From positions 124,001-188,000 of the forward strand of contig NZ_RBWS01000001.1 in NCBI RefSeq assembly GCF_003627955.1: DNA of 64,000 nucleotides, written 5' to 3'. The stretch comes from Sphingobacterium puteale (GTDB lineage Bacteria; Bacteroidota; Bacteroidia; Sphingobacteriales; Sphingobacteriaceae). The translations under genes and the position numbers were made by a program. Below the pieces are notes generated by a model. That model made no database searches, was not told the origin of the DNA, and saw nothing but the letters and a program-made list of their open reading frames with translations. Shown piece by piece: positions 17,559 through 26,542 of the stretch. Each line of letters opens with the position of its first letter. Position 1 is the stretch's first letter.

Positions 17559-19868
17559 ATGCTATTTACTGTTCTATCAGGATTAATAACATCGAGCCTT
17601 ATTGTTCCATTTGGTAGATTCCTAAAAACCAAATGGGGTTTTATTCTCGCATTCTTACCGGTACTCCTATTTCTGTATTTTACAAAATTTGTGGTACCTA
17701 TCGGCCAGGGATCTTATTTTGTCCAATCCACAGCGTGGGTTCCGTCATTAGGTATCAATCTGGATTTCAAATTAGATGGGCTCTCCCTGCTTTTCGCCTT
17801 GCTAATAACTGGAATAGGAGCGTGTATATTCTTCTACGCGAATGCCTATCTGAAGGGACAAAAATACATCGACCGATTTTTCGGCTACCTCTGTTTGTTT
17901 ATGTCCGCCATGTTGGGTCTGGTGCTTTCGGACAACATGCTCTTGCTCTTTATCTTCTGGGAACTAACATCCATTAGTTCGTTTTTCCTGATCGGCTTCA
18001 ATAACGATCAGGAGGATTCCAGGAAAAGTGCAATGACTGCACTATCCATTACAGGTCTTGGCGGGTTCTTTCTGCTTGCCGGTTTTGTATTAATGGGCAA
18101 TATCGCCGGCACGTATAATATCAGCGAACTTGTCGACAAGGTTTCTTTGATTCAACAGCACCCACTTTTCCCGCTTATTTTTGGACTGGTCGCGCTCGGT
18201 GCCATTACAAAATCTGCCCAGTTTCCCTTCCATTTTTGGCTGCCGGGGGCAATGAAGGCCCCAACACCGGTATCAGCTTACCTTCACTCTGCAACTATGG
18301 TGAAAGCAGGGATATATTTGCTGGCCCGCTTCTCGCCAATCTTGGGCGGAAATCCGATCTGGATGTATTCGCTTATGATCATCGGTGGTATTACCATGCT
18401 CTACGCAGCATTTCACTCGCTTTTCAGAACGGATCTTAAGGGGGTGCTGGCTTATTCGACAATATCCGCACTGGGGATCTTGATTTTCTTACTTGGGCTT
18501 GGGTCTAAGGAAGCTGTCATCGCTGCAAGTGTTTTTATTCTCGTGCACGCCTTGTACAAAGCTGCGCTGTTCTTAATTACGGGTATTATAGACCATGAAA
18601 CCGGGACAAGGGATCTCACGGTTCTACAGGGCTTACGCAAAGTCCTGATGCCTGTTGCCATTGCTGGCTTTCTTGCCGCTCTCTCCAGTGCAGGCGTGCC
18701 CTTGACCTTTGGATTTATTGGAAAGGACCTGATCTATGAGGCTACTTTACATGCTGCCCCTAGTTTATTCCTCTACTTGACAATAGCCGCCGTAGCAACA
18801 AACATACTGCTGGTATCGGCTGGATTTATGGCTGGAATCAAACCCTTTATCGGCAGATTACCTGAACAGTTTGACCATATCCATTTACCTTATAAATCGT
18901 TGTGGATCCCACCGTTGCTTTTGGCAATACTGGGAGTGATCTTTGGTTGCTTTCCCGGTTTTGTTGGCGACTGGATTTCCGGACCAACCGCAAACAGCAT
19001 CTTGGCGCAACAGGAGGTCTTTCATCTAAAAATATGGCATGGTTTTAACCTCATACTTTTGCTGAGTGCCATCACCATCTTGGTCGGAACGCTTGTATTT
19101 ATTTCCAACACGCCTAGTCACAAGAAACTGGTCTGGATCGCTACGTTTGAGAAAATTTCGCCAGCGAATATTTTCAACGCATGTGCCCACGAAATTGAAT
19201 TATTTTCGGCCTTTTTTACCGCAAAGATGCACAATGGCTATCTACGCTCCTATTTATTGAAGATCATTCTATTCGCAGAATTATTGATTGGTTATCAGCT
19301 TTACCTGGGCGGTCCATTACACATCAAATGGGATACCCTGTCACCTGTGAGTTTCTATGAGGTGACAACCGTATGTATCTTAATCGGCGCCATTGTATTG
19401 ACGATCAGAACCTCATCAAGATTAACCGCAGTGGTAGCGACAAGTGTTGTAGGCTATGCGATATGCCTCATCTTTGTGTTCTATAGTGCACCGGATCTAG
19501 CAATGACACAATTTACGATTGACACTTTAACAGTGGTTCTTTTTGTACTGGTCCTTTTCAAATTACCGTCTTTCCTAAATTTGGCAAACCGACGTACCAT
19601 CATTCGGGACGCCGTGGTCGCCATCATATTTGGCATGCTGCTTTCCATGGTCGCCTTACGTGTCTTACATGAACCGACAACCACAGATATTAGTGACTTC
19701 TATGGTGATTATGCTTATGTATTGGCCAAAGGAAAAAATGTTGTCAATGTGCTGCTCGTGGACTTTAGGGGCTTCGATACCATGTTTGAAATCGTTGTGC
19801 TGAGCATAGCTGCCCTGGGTGTCTATAGCTTACTAAAATTACGTTTAAAATCCTCTGATAAAGAGTAA
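17559..19868 (+). CDS. mnhA: Na+/H+ antiporter subunit A (Mrp/Mnh)
   Basis: This 769-residue polytopic membrane protein is the largest subunit of the multi-subunit Mrp cation/proton antiporter. The first 450 or so residues are the NuoL-like proton-translocating domain (LLFIFWELTSISSFFLIGF, GAITKSAQFPFHFWLPGAMKAPTPVSAYLHSATMVKAGIYL). The C-terminal 190 or so residues carry the additional helices related to membrane-bound hydrogenase subunits (YSAPDLAMTQFTIDTLTVVLFVLVLFKLP and NVLLVDFRGFDTMFEIVVLSIAALGVYSLL). Family length is about 770-800, so it is complete. It is first in an operon of seven genes in A-to-G order. The complex exports Na+ in exchange for protons and supports salt and alkali tolerance. 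Confidence 0.95.
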   Translation: MLFTVLSGLITSSLIVPFGRFLKTKWGFILAFLPVLLFLYFTKFVVPIGQGSYFVQSTAWVPSLGINLDFKLDGLSLLFALLITGIGACIFFYANAYLKGQKYIDRFFGYLCLFMSAMLGLVLSDNMLLLFIFWELTSISSFFLIGFNNDQEDSRKSAMTALSITGLGGFFLLAGFVLMGNIAGTYNISELVDKVSLIQQHPLFPLIFGLVALGAITKSAQFPFHFWLPGAMKAPTPVSAYLHSATMVKAGIYLLARFSPILGGNPIWMYSLMIIGGITMLYAAFHSLFRTDLKGVLAYSTISALGILIFLLGLGSKEAVIAASVFILVHALYKAALFLITGIIDHETGTRDLTVLQGLRKVLMPVAIAGFLAALSSAGVPLTFGFIGKDLIYEATLHAAPSLFLYLTIAAVATNILLVSAGFMAGIKPFIGRLPEQFDHIHLPYKSLWIPPLLLAILGVIFGCFPGFVGDWISGPTANSILAQQEVFHLKIWHGFNLILLLSAITILVGTLVFISNTPSHKKLVWIATFEKISPANIFNACAHEIELFSAFFTAKMHNGYLRSYLLKIILFAELLIGYQLYLGGPLHIKWDTLSPVSFYEVTTVCILIGAIVLTIRTSSRLTAVVATSVVGYAICLIFVFYSAPDLAMTQFTIDTLTVVLFVLVLFKLPSFLNLANRRTIIRDAVVAIIFGMLLSMVALRVLHEPTTTDISDFYGDYAYVLAKGKNVVNVLLVDFRGFDTMFEIVVLSIAALGVYSLLKLRLKSSDKE

Positions 19869-19900
19869 AATGAAAAAGTTAAAATTGGAAATTAAAAAGG

Positions 19901-19971
19901 GAGTCAGTACGTAAGCCTTAGGCTTGTATCATTAAAATCTCAATACTCCTATCTAACTACTCAATACTATA
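19901..19971 (+). repeat. Dispersed intergenic repeat, copy A (short)
   Basis: It contains GTAAGCCTTAGGCTTGTA (a near palindrome) followed by AATCTCAATACTCC and CTACTCAATACTA. The same order of motifs occurs at 39176-39276 and, inverted, at 37170-37270. It fills the only sizeable gap of the Mrp operon, between mnhA and mnhB. Confidence 0.75.
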
Positions 19972-19973
19972 AA

Positions 19974-20393
19974 ATGAATAGCACGATATTACAAACCGCG
20001 ACGCGGTATCTCTTACCGATACTTTTATTATTTTCGGTATTCCTCCTGCTTAGGGGGCATTACTATCCCGGCGGGGGATTTGTAGGTGGCCTGGTCGCAT
20101 CCATTGCTTTTGTACTGCATAGTTTTGCCTTTGGTACTCAGAACACCATGAAACTCATTCAATATAAGCCCCTGTCATTAATTCCCATCGGCCTGGGTGT
20201 TGCTGCGGTAAGCATGTTTCTCCCTACCTTTTTTGGCTATCCGGTCATGACCGGACTCTGGCTGGAGGAGAAGATCCCCGTCATCGGTATGATCGGCACT
20301 GCTCTGTTTTTTGATCTCGGAGTATACTTTGTGGTCATTGGGGTCGTATTGACTATTTTATTCACGATCGCTTTAAATAAGGAGGAGGAATAA
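19974..20393 (+). CDS. mnhB: Na+/H+ antiporter subunit B
   Basis: The protein has 139 residues with four predicted membrane helices and the subunit B signature [13 protein letters not shown] (28-40). The length is usual for MnhB. It follows mnhA after 105 bases that hold a repeat element, and overlaps mnhC by one base (TAATG). A strong GGAGGAGG ribosome binding site for mnhC lies inside its end. Confidence 0.95.
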   Translation: MNSTILQTATRYLLPILLLFSVFLLLRGHYYPGGGFVGGLVASIAFVLHSFAFGTQNTMKLIQYKPLSLIPIGLGVAAVSMFLPTFFGYPVMTGLWLEEKIPVIGMIGTALFFDLGVYFVVIGVVLTILFTIALNKEEE

Positions 20394-20749
20394 TGGAACT
20401 GATTCTCGTTTTATTGATCGGTATTCTATATGCCGCTGGAATATACCTCATCTTGCGACGCAGCATGGTAAAACTACTTTTGGGGATCATGTTATTGGGC
20501 AATGGTACCAATATTTTGATCTTTTTGTTGGGTAATATTATCAAAGGTAAGCCGCCCATTATTGATCCTGATTTAAAAGTATTTACGGACATCTATGCGG
20601 ATCCTATTCCGCAAGCGCTTATTTTAACTGCAATCGTGATCAGTTTTGGCTTGACTTCGTTTGCTATTGTACTGCTTAAACGTGTTTACGCATTGCTGGG
20701 CACGGATGATTTGGATGATTTGAACACGCCTGAGGAAGAAGATATATGA
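20393..20749 (+). CDS. mnhC: Na+/H+ antiporter subunit C (NuoK-like)
   Basis: The 118-residue, three-helix protein is related to NuoK of complex I. Visible landmarks are YLILRRSMVKLLLGIMLLGNGTNILIF and PIPQALILTAIVISFGLTSFAIVLLKR. The start is set by the GGAGGAGG sequence 3-10 bases upstream, and its stop overlaps the start of mnhD (ATGA). Confidence 0.95.
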   Translation: MELILVLLIGILYAAGIYLILRRSMVKLLLGIMLLGNGTNILIFLLGNIIKGKPPIIDPDLKVFTDIYADPIPQALILTAIVISFGLTSFAIVLLKRVYALLGTDDLDDLNTPEEEDI

Positions 20750-22254
20750 TAGACAACCAGATTATTGCCACGGTGATCGTGCACCTTTTTATTGCCATTG
20801 TACAACTGATGTTCTGGCGGAAATCGACTGCGCAGCGTTTTTTGAGCGTAGGTGGAAGTATTTTAGCACTTATTCTTGCATTTAAGCTTTTTTTCAAGGT
20901 CTATGACGGCGAAATCCTGACCATGAATGCGGCTAATTGGAAGGCTCCATTTGGAATCGTCTTTGTTGCGGATCTATTCAGTAGCACACTTGTTCTCCTC
21001 ACCTCAATTGCAGGACTTGCCGTTTCCATTTTTTCCTGTGTGGGTGTCGGAAGACAACGTATTTTATATGGCTATTTTCCTATTTTTCATTTCCTGATGA
21101 TGGGCTTAAATGGAGCATTTTTGACTGGAGATATTTTTAATCTATACGTCTGGTTTGAGGTTATTATCATCTCTTCATTTGTGCTGATGACACTGGGTGG
21201 GCGTAAATCACAATTGGAAGGTGCAGTAAAATATATGGCCATGAATATATTGGCTTCTACATTCTTCTTGACAGGTATCGGGATCTTATACGGGATCTCG
21301 GGCTCGCTCAATATGGCTGACTTGGCCATGCGTATACCCAAGATACAAAATCAGGCACTCGTCGAAATTACGGCTACTTTTTTCCTGATTGGTTTTGGTA
21401 TCAAATCTGCTGTCTTTCCGCTTTATTTTTGGCTTCCCTCTTCCTATCATACACCGCCCTCAGCCGTCGCCGCGACCTTCGGCGGATTATTGACCAAAGT
21501 GGGAATCTATGCCTTATTCAGGGTATTTTCTTTATTGTTTATCCCAAACCATTTCACCAAAGAATTGTTGGTCATATTGGCTGTACTCACGGTTTTAACC
21601 GGCGCTTTTGGTGCTTTGATTAAGACAAATATCCGAAGGTTATTCTCCTACCTGATTGTTTGCCATATTGGTTTTATGATTGGCGGTTTAGGTTTATACA
21701 GCAAATGGGCGCTATTGGGTGCTATTTTTTATCTTATTCACGATATCATGGTAAAAACGAACTTGTTCTTAATGGCAGGCGTCATTCGGCAGCTCCGGGG
21801 TACCATGGATATGAATAAATTGGGTGGTCTTTATGCACAATACCCAAAGATTTCCTTACTTTTCGCTATTGTCCTCTTCTCCTTGGTAGGTATCCCCCCT
21901 TTATCCGGATTCTGGCCCAAAATCTATCTTTTTAAAGATGCCTTTCAATTGGAGAAATATGCGTTTGCCGGAGCACTGATCATCGGAAGTTTTATTACGC
22001 TCTATGTCATTGCCAAAATGTGGGCTCAGGTCTTTTGGAAGGATGCCCCGCAGCCAGAAATCATCGAAGACAAATTTGCCAAAATGATCGGCTACAGAAA
22101 AACAATGCTGCTCTTGCCTGTGATTATATTGGCATCTGCATCGCTTTATATCGGATTTAACGCAGAGGCTATTATACACCTTGCAGATCGGATCGCTACG
22201 CAACTATTGGATACTTCACCTTATATAAATGCTGTATTGGGAGGACAGAATTAA
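20746..22254 (+). CDS. mnhD: Na+/H+ antiporter subunit D (NuoN/M-like)
   Basis: This 502-residue polytopic protein is homologous to complex I antiporter-like subunits. It has the conserved glutamate helix (GDIFNLYVWFEVIIISSFVLM), the lysine-bearing FFLIGFGIKSAVFPLYFWLPSSYHTPPSAVAATFGGLLTKVGIYALFR and the later VGIPPLSGFWPKIYLFKDAF. It forms the second proton/ion pathway of the Mrp complex with MnhA. It is translationally coupled to mnhC through an ATGA overlap. Confidence 0.95.
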   Translation: MIDNQIIATVIVHLFIAIVQLMFWRKSTAQRFLSVGGSILALILAFKLFFKVYDGEILTMNAANWKAPFGIVFVADLFSSTLVLLTSIAGLAVSIFSCVGVGRQRILYGYFPIFHFLMMGLNGAFLTGDIFNLYVWFEVIIISSFVLMTLGGRKSQLEGAVKYMAMNILASTFFLTGIGILYGISGSLNMADLAMRIPKIQNQALVEITATFFLIGFGIKSAVFPLYFWLPSSYHTPPSAVAATFGGLLTKVGIYALFRVFSLLFIPNHFTKELLVILAVLTVLTGAFGALIKTNIRRLFSYLIVCHIGFMIGGLGLYSKWALLGAIFYLIHDIMVKTNLFLMAGVIRQLRGTMDMNKLGGLYAQYPKISLLFAIVLFSLVGIPPLSGFWPKIYLFKDAFQLEKYAFAGALIIGSFITLYVIAKMWAQVFWKDAPQPEIIEDKFAKMIGYRKTMLLLPVIILASASLYIGFNAEAIIHLADRIATQLLDTSPYINAVLGGQN

Positions 22255-22255
22255 T

Positions 22256-22732
22256 ATGATAAAGCAGTTTTTAATGAACCTCATGCTCTCCTTTATTTGG
22301 GTGGCACTGACAGGATCAATGTATTATTCAAATTTCCTGTTCGGTTTTTTACTTGGCTTTGCCATTCTTTGGATCATGAATAAGAATGAGGCGGATCAAC
22401 GTTATTTCTATCGTGTTCCAAAAACAGTCAGTTTTATTCTTTTTTTCCTCTGGGAGATGATCGTCGCCAATGTTCAGGTTGCTTACGATGTCATTACACC
22501 AAAGTTTTTTATTAAACCGGCCATCGTCAAGTATCCTATGGATGCCAAAACTGATCTGGAGATCAATTTGCTTTCAACGTTTATATCACTCACACCGGGC
22601 ACACTTATTCTGGATGTAAGCGAAGATAAGAAAACGCTTTTTATACATGTGATGTACATGAAGAGCAAGGAGCAATTTGTCTCCACACTTAAAAACAATG
22701 TTGAACGCCGACTTTTAGAACTCTTACGATGA
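22256..22732 (+). CDS. mnhE: Na+/H+ antiporter subunit E
   Basis: Reading from the ATG at 22256 gives 158 residues. This start is chosen over one 27 bases earlier because GGGAGG lies about 11 bases before it and it begins 1 base after the mnhD stop. Two N-terminal membrane helices are followed by the family's cytoplasmic part with TDLEINLLSTFISLTPGTLILDVSEDKKTLFIHVMY. It overlaps mnhF by four bases. Confidence 0.94.
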   Translation: MIKQFLMNLMLSFIWVALTGSMYYSNFLFGFLLGFAILWIMNKNEADQRYFYRVPKTVSFILFFLWEMIVANVQVAYDVITPKFFIKPAIVKYPMDAKTDLEINLLSTFISLTPGTLILDVSEDKKTLFIHVMYMKSKEQFVSTLKNNVERRLLELLR

Positions 22733-23004
22733 CTTTAACTACTTACTTCGATTATGTTATCCTGCCGATATTAACGATATCGGTTATACTTGCGTTTATC
22801 CGCCTGTACAAAGGCCCGCAGATCTTTGACAGGGTCATTGCGCTGGATCTCATTATCACAATTGGAATTGGAATTATTACAGTCTATAGTATACGGACTT
22901 CGCAGGAAGTATTTTTAGATATTGCCATGATCTTGGCCCTGATCGCATTTTTAGGAACTATAGCCTTTTCATTTTATTTAGAAAAACAAAGCAATGATGA
23001 CTGA
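22729..23004 (+). CDS. mnhF: Na+/H+ antiporter subunit F
   Basis: The protein has 91 residues with three membrane helices and the MnhF signature RLYKGPQIFDRVIALDLI followed by IGIGIITVYSIRTSQEVFLDIAMILALIAFLGTIAFS. It overlaps both neighbours, as is usual in mrp operons. Confidence 0.95.
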   Translation: MTLTTYFDYVILPILTISVILAFIRLYKGPQIFDRVIALDLIITIGIGIITVYSIRTSQEVFLDIAMILALIAFLGTIAFSFYLEKQSNDD

Positions 23005-23347
23005 TATTACGTTAGCAATTTTAAGCACGATCGGCGCACTGGCCATATTGTTCGCTTCAATTGGCATATTAAGAATGCCGGATTTCTATTTACGGCTTTC
23101 TGTGACCGTAAAAGCAGCGACCTTAGGCGTTGGTCTTTTATTGATCTGTGCCGCAATGACATTCCCGGATGTGTCCGTAACGACCAAAGCGATAGCAATT
23201 GGTTTCTTTCTCATTTTGACCGCACCAGTTGCCGCTCATATGATCGGACGGGCTGCCTATATACAGCGTGTAAAAACCTGGAAAGGAACAACCTTAAACG
23301 ATCTGGAAAAAGAAGGGCAGCTGGATTGCAGAAAAGAAAATTTTTAA
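22994..23347 (+). CDS. mnhG: Na+/H+ antiporter subunit G
   Basis: The protein has 117 residues with three membrane helices and the MnhG pattern GILRMPDFYLRLSVTVKAATLGVGLLL, ending LTAPVAAHMIGRAAYIQRVKTWKGT. The start may be either of two adjacent ATG codons. It closes the operon; a perfect palindrome follows 50 bases later. Confidence 0.95.
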   Translation: MMTDITLAILSTIGALAILFASIGILRMPDFYLRLSVTVKAATLGVGLLLICAAMTFPDVSVTTKAIAIGFFLILTAPVAAHMIGRAAYIQRVKTWKGTTLNDLEKEGQLDCRKENF

Positions 23348-23397
23348 ACTTTGCTGTTTCAATATTTGGTTAAACGGCACCATCAACAAAATACCTT

Positions 23398-23441
23398 CGA
23401 CACAGATAAGGGGTCAAAATTTTGACCCCTTATCTGTGTCG
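23398..23441. terminator. Perfect 44-base palindrome between convergent genes
   Basis: Each arm is 22 bases, beginning CGACACAGATAAGGGGTC and meeting at AAAATTTT without a spacer. It lies between the end of mnhG and the end of the lactonase gene, where a shared terminator would be expected. There is no clear T tract after the stem on either strand, and perfect symmetry over 44 bases is more than a terminator needs. Confidence 0.6.
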
Positions 23442-23486
23442 GTTCGATTTCAATAGATCATGCCCCCCTGACTTCCGCTAGAGGAA

Positions 23487-24578
23487 CTAAAAAATAATGC
23501 AGACCGGAGCCGGAACTTTAATTTCCTTACCCGTGTCAGTCAATAATCCGGTCTTGGGATCACGACTGAACAAAACAATATTATTGGTATACTGATTAGC
23601 CACCAGCAGGTATTTTCCATCGGGAGAAAGATTAAAATTCCGCGGCCCTTTTCCTTTTACTGAAGTATTGGACAGTTTTTTCAATCCTCCGTCTTTTTCC
23701 ACCGAAAAGATCGCTATCGTATTTGCATCACCGCGGTTGGTCGCATATATAAATTTTCCGTCTGCAGAAATCTTAATATCTGCGCCACCATTCTGACCCT
23801 TGAATCCCTCGGGGTTGATTTCGTAGGTACTCTGATACATCCAATCATTGCCCTCTTTCTTAAAAGAGGCAATTTGTCCGGTCATTTCCAATATTGCATA
23901 AAGGAATTTTTCCTTTTTATCGAAAACAATATGACGGGGTCCTCCACCTGCCGGGGTAAAGAAATCTTCGGATGCTTCGGCTAGGCTAAAAGCATCTCCA
24001 CTCTTGTTAACCGGAAACACCGAGATTTGATCCAATCCCAGATCCTGCACATATAAGCGGTCGCCTTTGCTTGAAAAAAAAGCAGAATGGACGTGTGGCT
24101 TTTCCTGGCGGACGGGATCAACGCCTTTGCCTTCATGTTGCACCAGCCGGCTTCTTTTACTTAAGACACCATTTGACTCGAGATCAAATAGAGCAGCCGA
24201 TCCACCAGTGTAGTTTGCAACAGCGAGCAGATTCCCTTTCGGATGAACTTCAACAAAACAAGGTGATTCTCCGCCTGTAGGGAGTGAATTTAAGAAAGTT
24301 AATTGTCCATCCTTAAATGAATAGGCGGAAACTGTACCCTCCTGGTTTGGAAGTTCGTTGACTGCGTAGATAAAATTATTATTCCGTGCCAGAAAGGACG
24401 GATCCTTACTTTCCTGTGTACTGACTAGTGCGGCCTCACCGGTCTTTGTATCGAAATTATAGATATAGATACCTTTGCTTTCTGTTTTGTTCGTATAGGT
24501 TCCAACAAACATTGGAATCTGTTGTGCAAAACTTGCCATCGGTAAAAGTGTCATCAGATAAATAAAAGCTTTTTTCAT
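23487..24578 (-). CDS. Secreted lactonase-family beta-propeller protein
   Basis: Reading from the ATG at 24578 gives 363 residues with a signal peptide (MKKAFIYLMTLLPMASFAQ); an in-frame ATG 63 bases further upstream would add an implausible tail. The protein is a seven-bladed propeller of the 6-phosphogluconolactonase (Pgl/YbhE) family, with landmarks MFVGTYTNKTESKGIYIYNFDTKTGE, GESPCFVEVHPKGNLLAVANYTGGS, GGGPRHIVFDKKEKFLYAILEMTGQI and GPRNFNLSPDGKYLLVANQYTNNIVLF. Export to the periplasm argues against a role in the cytosolic pentose phosphate pathway, so the substrate is uncertain. It is a single gene. Confidence 0.88.
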   Translation of the reverse strand: MKKAFIYLMTLLPMASFAQQIPMFVGTYTNKTESKGIYIYNFDTKTGEAALVSTQESKDPSFLARNNNFIYAVNELPNQEGTVSAYSFKDGQLTFLNSLPTGGESPCFVEVHPKGNLLAVANYTGGSAALFDLESNGVLSKRSRLVQHEGKGVDPVRQEKPHVHSAFFSSKGDRLYVQDLGLDQISVFPVNKSGDAFSLAEASEDFFTPAGGGPRHIVFDKKEKFLYAILEMTGQIASFKKEGNDWMYQSTYEINPEGFKGQNGGADIKISADGKFIYATNRGDANTIAIFSVEKDGGLKKLSNTSVKGKGPRNFNLSPDGKYLLVANQYTNNIVLFSRDPKTGLLTDTGKEIKVPAPVCIIF

Positions 24579-25112
24579 ATGTATACAATCTATTAAAAAA
24601 TAAAATACCAAAATTTCGCCTTTGTTCGCACTATGAGGCAAAAAATCAAGATACTTTTCGACCTTATCATTAGCGCCGATAAACTTGTTAAATTAGGTTA
24701 AAACCGCCCTTTCTAAGAGGCAAATCCGTATTTTTAGCGAATCAATTTTAACAAGTCGAAAATCTCCATTTGAAATATTGGGATTATAAAAATATTGTTA
24801 AATAAAAATACGAATAATTCATATAATCTGATAATTTTGTGCTGTTGTTCAAAATAGTATCTATTGAACGACAGAATCGGGAGATTATTAGTGATCTAGA
24901 TGATTTCATCGTGACACGGATCTGTATGACCTGTACAGGATTTACAAACTGTTCGCGACTGTTTCATCAGCATTTAGAAATATATTATTTAGATGAAACC
25001 ATCATGATTTATTCAAGAATAGATCTGACAGCTTCATCACAAATGAAAAAAAACCGAGTGAAACGAGTTCATTTATACCGATGAGATCGACACTTATAAA
25101 TAATTTAAAAAG
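24579..25112. promoter_or_regulatory. Divergent intergenic region (lactonase / SurA-like)
   Basis: The 534 bases hold the promoters of both flanking genes. A TAnnTTTG element (TAATTTTG, 24832-24839) points towards the SurA-like gene but is 270 bases from it and lacks a TTG at the normal spacing. An 81-codon frame at 24839-25084 is not convincing. Confidence 0.35.
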
Positions 25113-26462
25113 ATGAAAAAAAACATATATATATTGTTTTTGTTGCTGTTTGTATCAATTCAGGCCAGCTTTGCACAAAATCAAATTATTGACCGTGTAG
25201 TGGCCACTGTTGGTTCGGGAATTATCCTACAATCTGATTTGGATATGCAATATTCACAATGGCTTGCCCAAGGGAATAAACCAAATGAGAAGTTTAAATG
25301 TGGAGTTCTTGAGCAATTGATCATTCAGAAGCTCCTTTCCCAACAGGCAGTAATTGACTCCATCGATGTGACAGAAACAGAAGTGGATGACAACTTAAAT
25401 TCTCGCTTGCGCCACATGTCGCAACAGGCTGGTGGTCAAGAACGGCTGGAAAAATTCCTGAACCGTTCTTTGCTGCAATACAAAGAGGAAATGCGCGCAA
25501 GTGTTTTCGAGCAGTTGAAAGCGAATAAGATGCAACAAAATATCGTTCAAAAAGTGGACGTAACGCCACTTGAAGTAAAACGTTATTTTGAAGGATTGGA
25601 TCAAGATAGCCTTCCTTATTTCAATACGGAAGTTGAGATCGGCGAAATTGTTATGCTGCCTCAATTGACCGACGAAGAGAAAAAAGAGCAACGTGAGAAG
25701 ATCGAGGGTATCCGCAAGCAGATTGTCGATGGCTCAGATTTCGGAACCATGGCTCGCCTTTATTCACAAGATCCGGGTTCGGCGCCATACGGTGGTGACC
25801 TTGGCTTTGGTACCCGTGACAATTATGTAAAAGAGTTCTCGGCAATGGCTTTTAAATTAAAGCCGGGAGAGATATCACCTATTGTTGAGTCAAAATATGG
25901 CTTTCACATCATTCAGGTACTGGAAAGACGGGGTGAAGAGGTGCATACCCGCCATATTCTGATGAAAATGAATCCCGGTGCAGCTGCTTTGGAACGGACC
26001 AAAAACAAATTGGACAGCATCTATAAATTGGTTGTCGACAAGAAATTAGATTTTTACCACGCTGCTACCAACAATTCTGACGCTGAAGAAAGCAAATTTA
26101 ATGGTGGTATGGTCTTAAATCCACAAGGATCCAGCCGTACAACGTTAATTCCGATGGATGGATTAGAGAAGTCCGTATTTACAGCCATTGACCCACTAAA
26201 ACCGGGGGAATATTCAAAACCGGAACAATTCACCGATAAAACCGGAGAGATAGGTTACCGTTTTAACTATCTTAAAACCCGTATCCCGCCGCATAAAGCA
26301 AACTTAGATCAGGATTTCACCAAGATCAAGGATGCAGCAAAAGAAGATAAAGTACGTCGTAATCTGAGCAAATGGTTTGACGATAAAGCGAAGAATACTT
26401 TCATAGATATCAGTGATGACTTTGGCGCTTGTGAAGAACTAGAAAAATGGAGAAAAAAATAA
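25113..26462 (+). CDS. SurA-like periplasmic peptidyl-prolyl isomerase / chaperone
   Basis: This 449-residue protein has a signal peptide ending at SFAQ. The SurA N-terminal chaperone part (IIDRVVATVGSGIILQSDLDMQYSQWLAQG) is followed by a first parvulin domain (about 170-270, with SQDPGSAPYGGDLGFGTRDNYVKEFSAMAFKLKPGEISPIVESKYGFHIIQVLERR) and a second, more divergent one (about 275-390). Such proteins assist folding of outer-membrane beta-barrels, fitting the abundance of SusC receptors here. It is a single transcription unit ending in a good hairpin. Confidence 0.92.
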   Translation: MKKNIYILFLLLFVSIQASFAQNQIIDRVVATVGSGIILQSDLDMQYSQWLAQGNKPNEKFKCGVLEQLIIQKLLSQQAVIDSIDVTETEVDDNLNSRLRHMSQQAGGQERLEKFLNRSLLQYKEEMRASVFEQLKANKMQQNIVQKVDVTPLEVKRYFEGLDQDSLPYFNTEVEIGEIVMLPQLTDEEKKEQREKIEGIRKQIVDGSDFGTMARLYSQDPGSAPYGGDLGFGTRDNYVKEFSAMAFKLKPGEISPIVESKYGFHIIQVLERRGEEVHTRHILMKMNPGAAALERTKNKLDSIYKLVVDKKLDFYHAATNNSDAEESKFNGGMVLNPQGSSRTTLIPMDGLEKSVFTAIDPLKPGEYSKPEQFTDKTGEIGYRFNYLKTRIPPHKANLDQDFTKIKDAAKEDKVRRNLSKWFDDKAKNTFIDISDDFGACEELEKWRKK

Positions 26463-26485
26463 AGAATTTCTCCCTACTCCAAAAT

Positions 26486-26516
26486 AAAAAAGACTTGATG
26501 CATTCAAGTCTTTTTT
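26486..26516. terminator. Bidirectional terminator between convergent genes
   Basis: The stem AGACTTGA / TCAAGTCT is extended by A and T runs on both sides. It serves the SurA-like gene on the plus strand and the NTF2-like gene on the minus strand. Confidence 0.88.
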
Positions 26517-26542
26517 ATTTTATTTTCTAGAATAGCTCCAGT

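Noticed and set aside
24839-25084. 81-codon plus-strand frame before the SurA-like gene
   Set aside because: No recognisable domain, no ribosome binding site and an AT-rich composition like intergenic sequence; probably chance.
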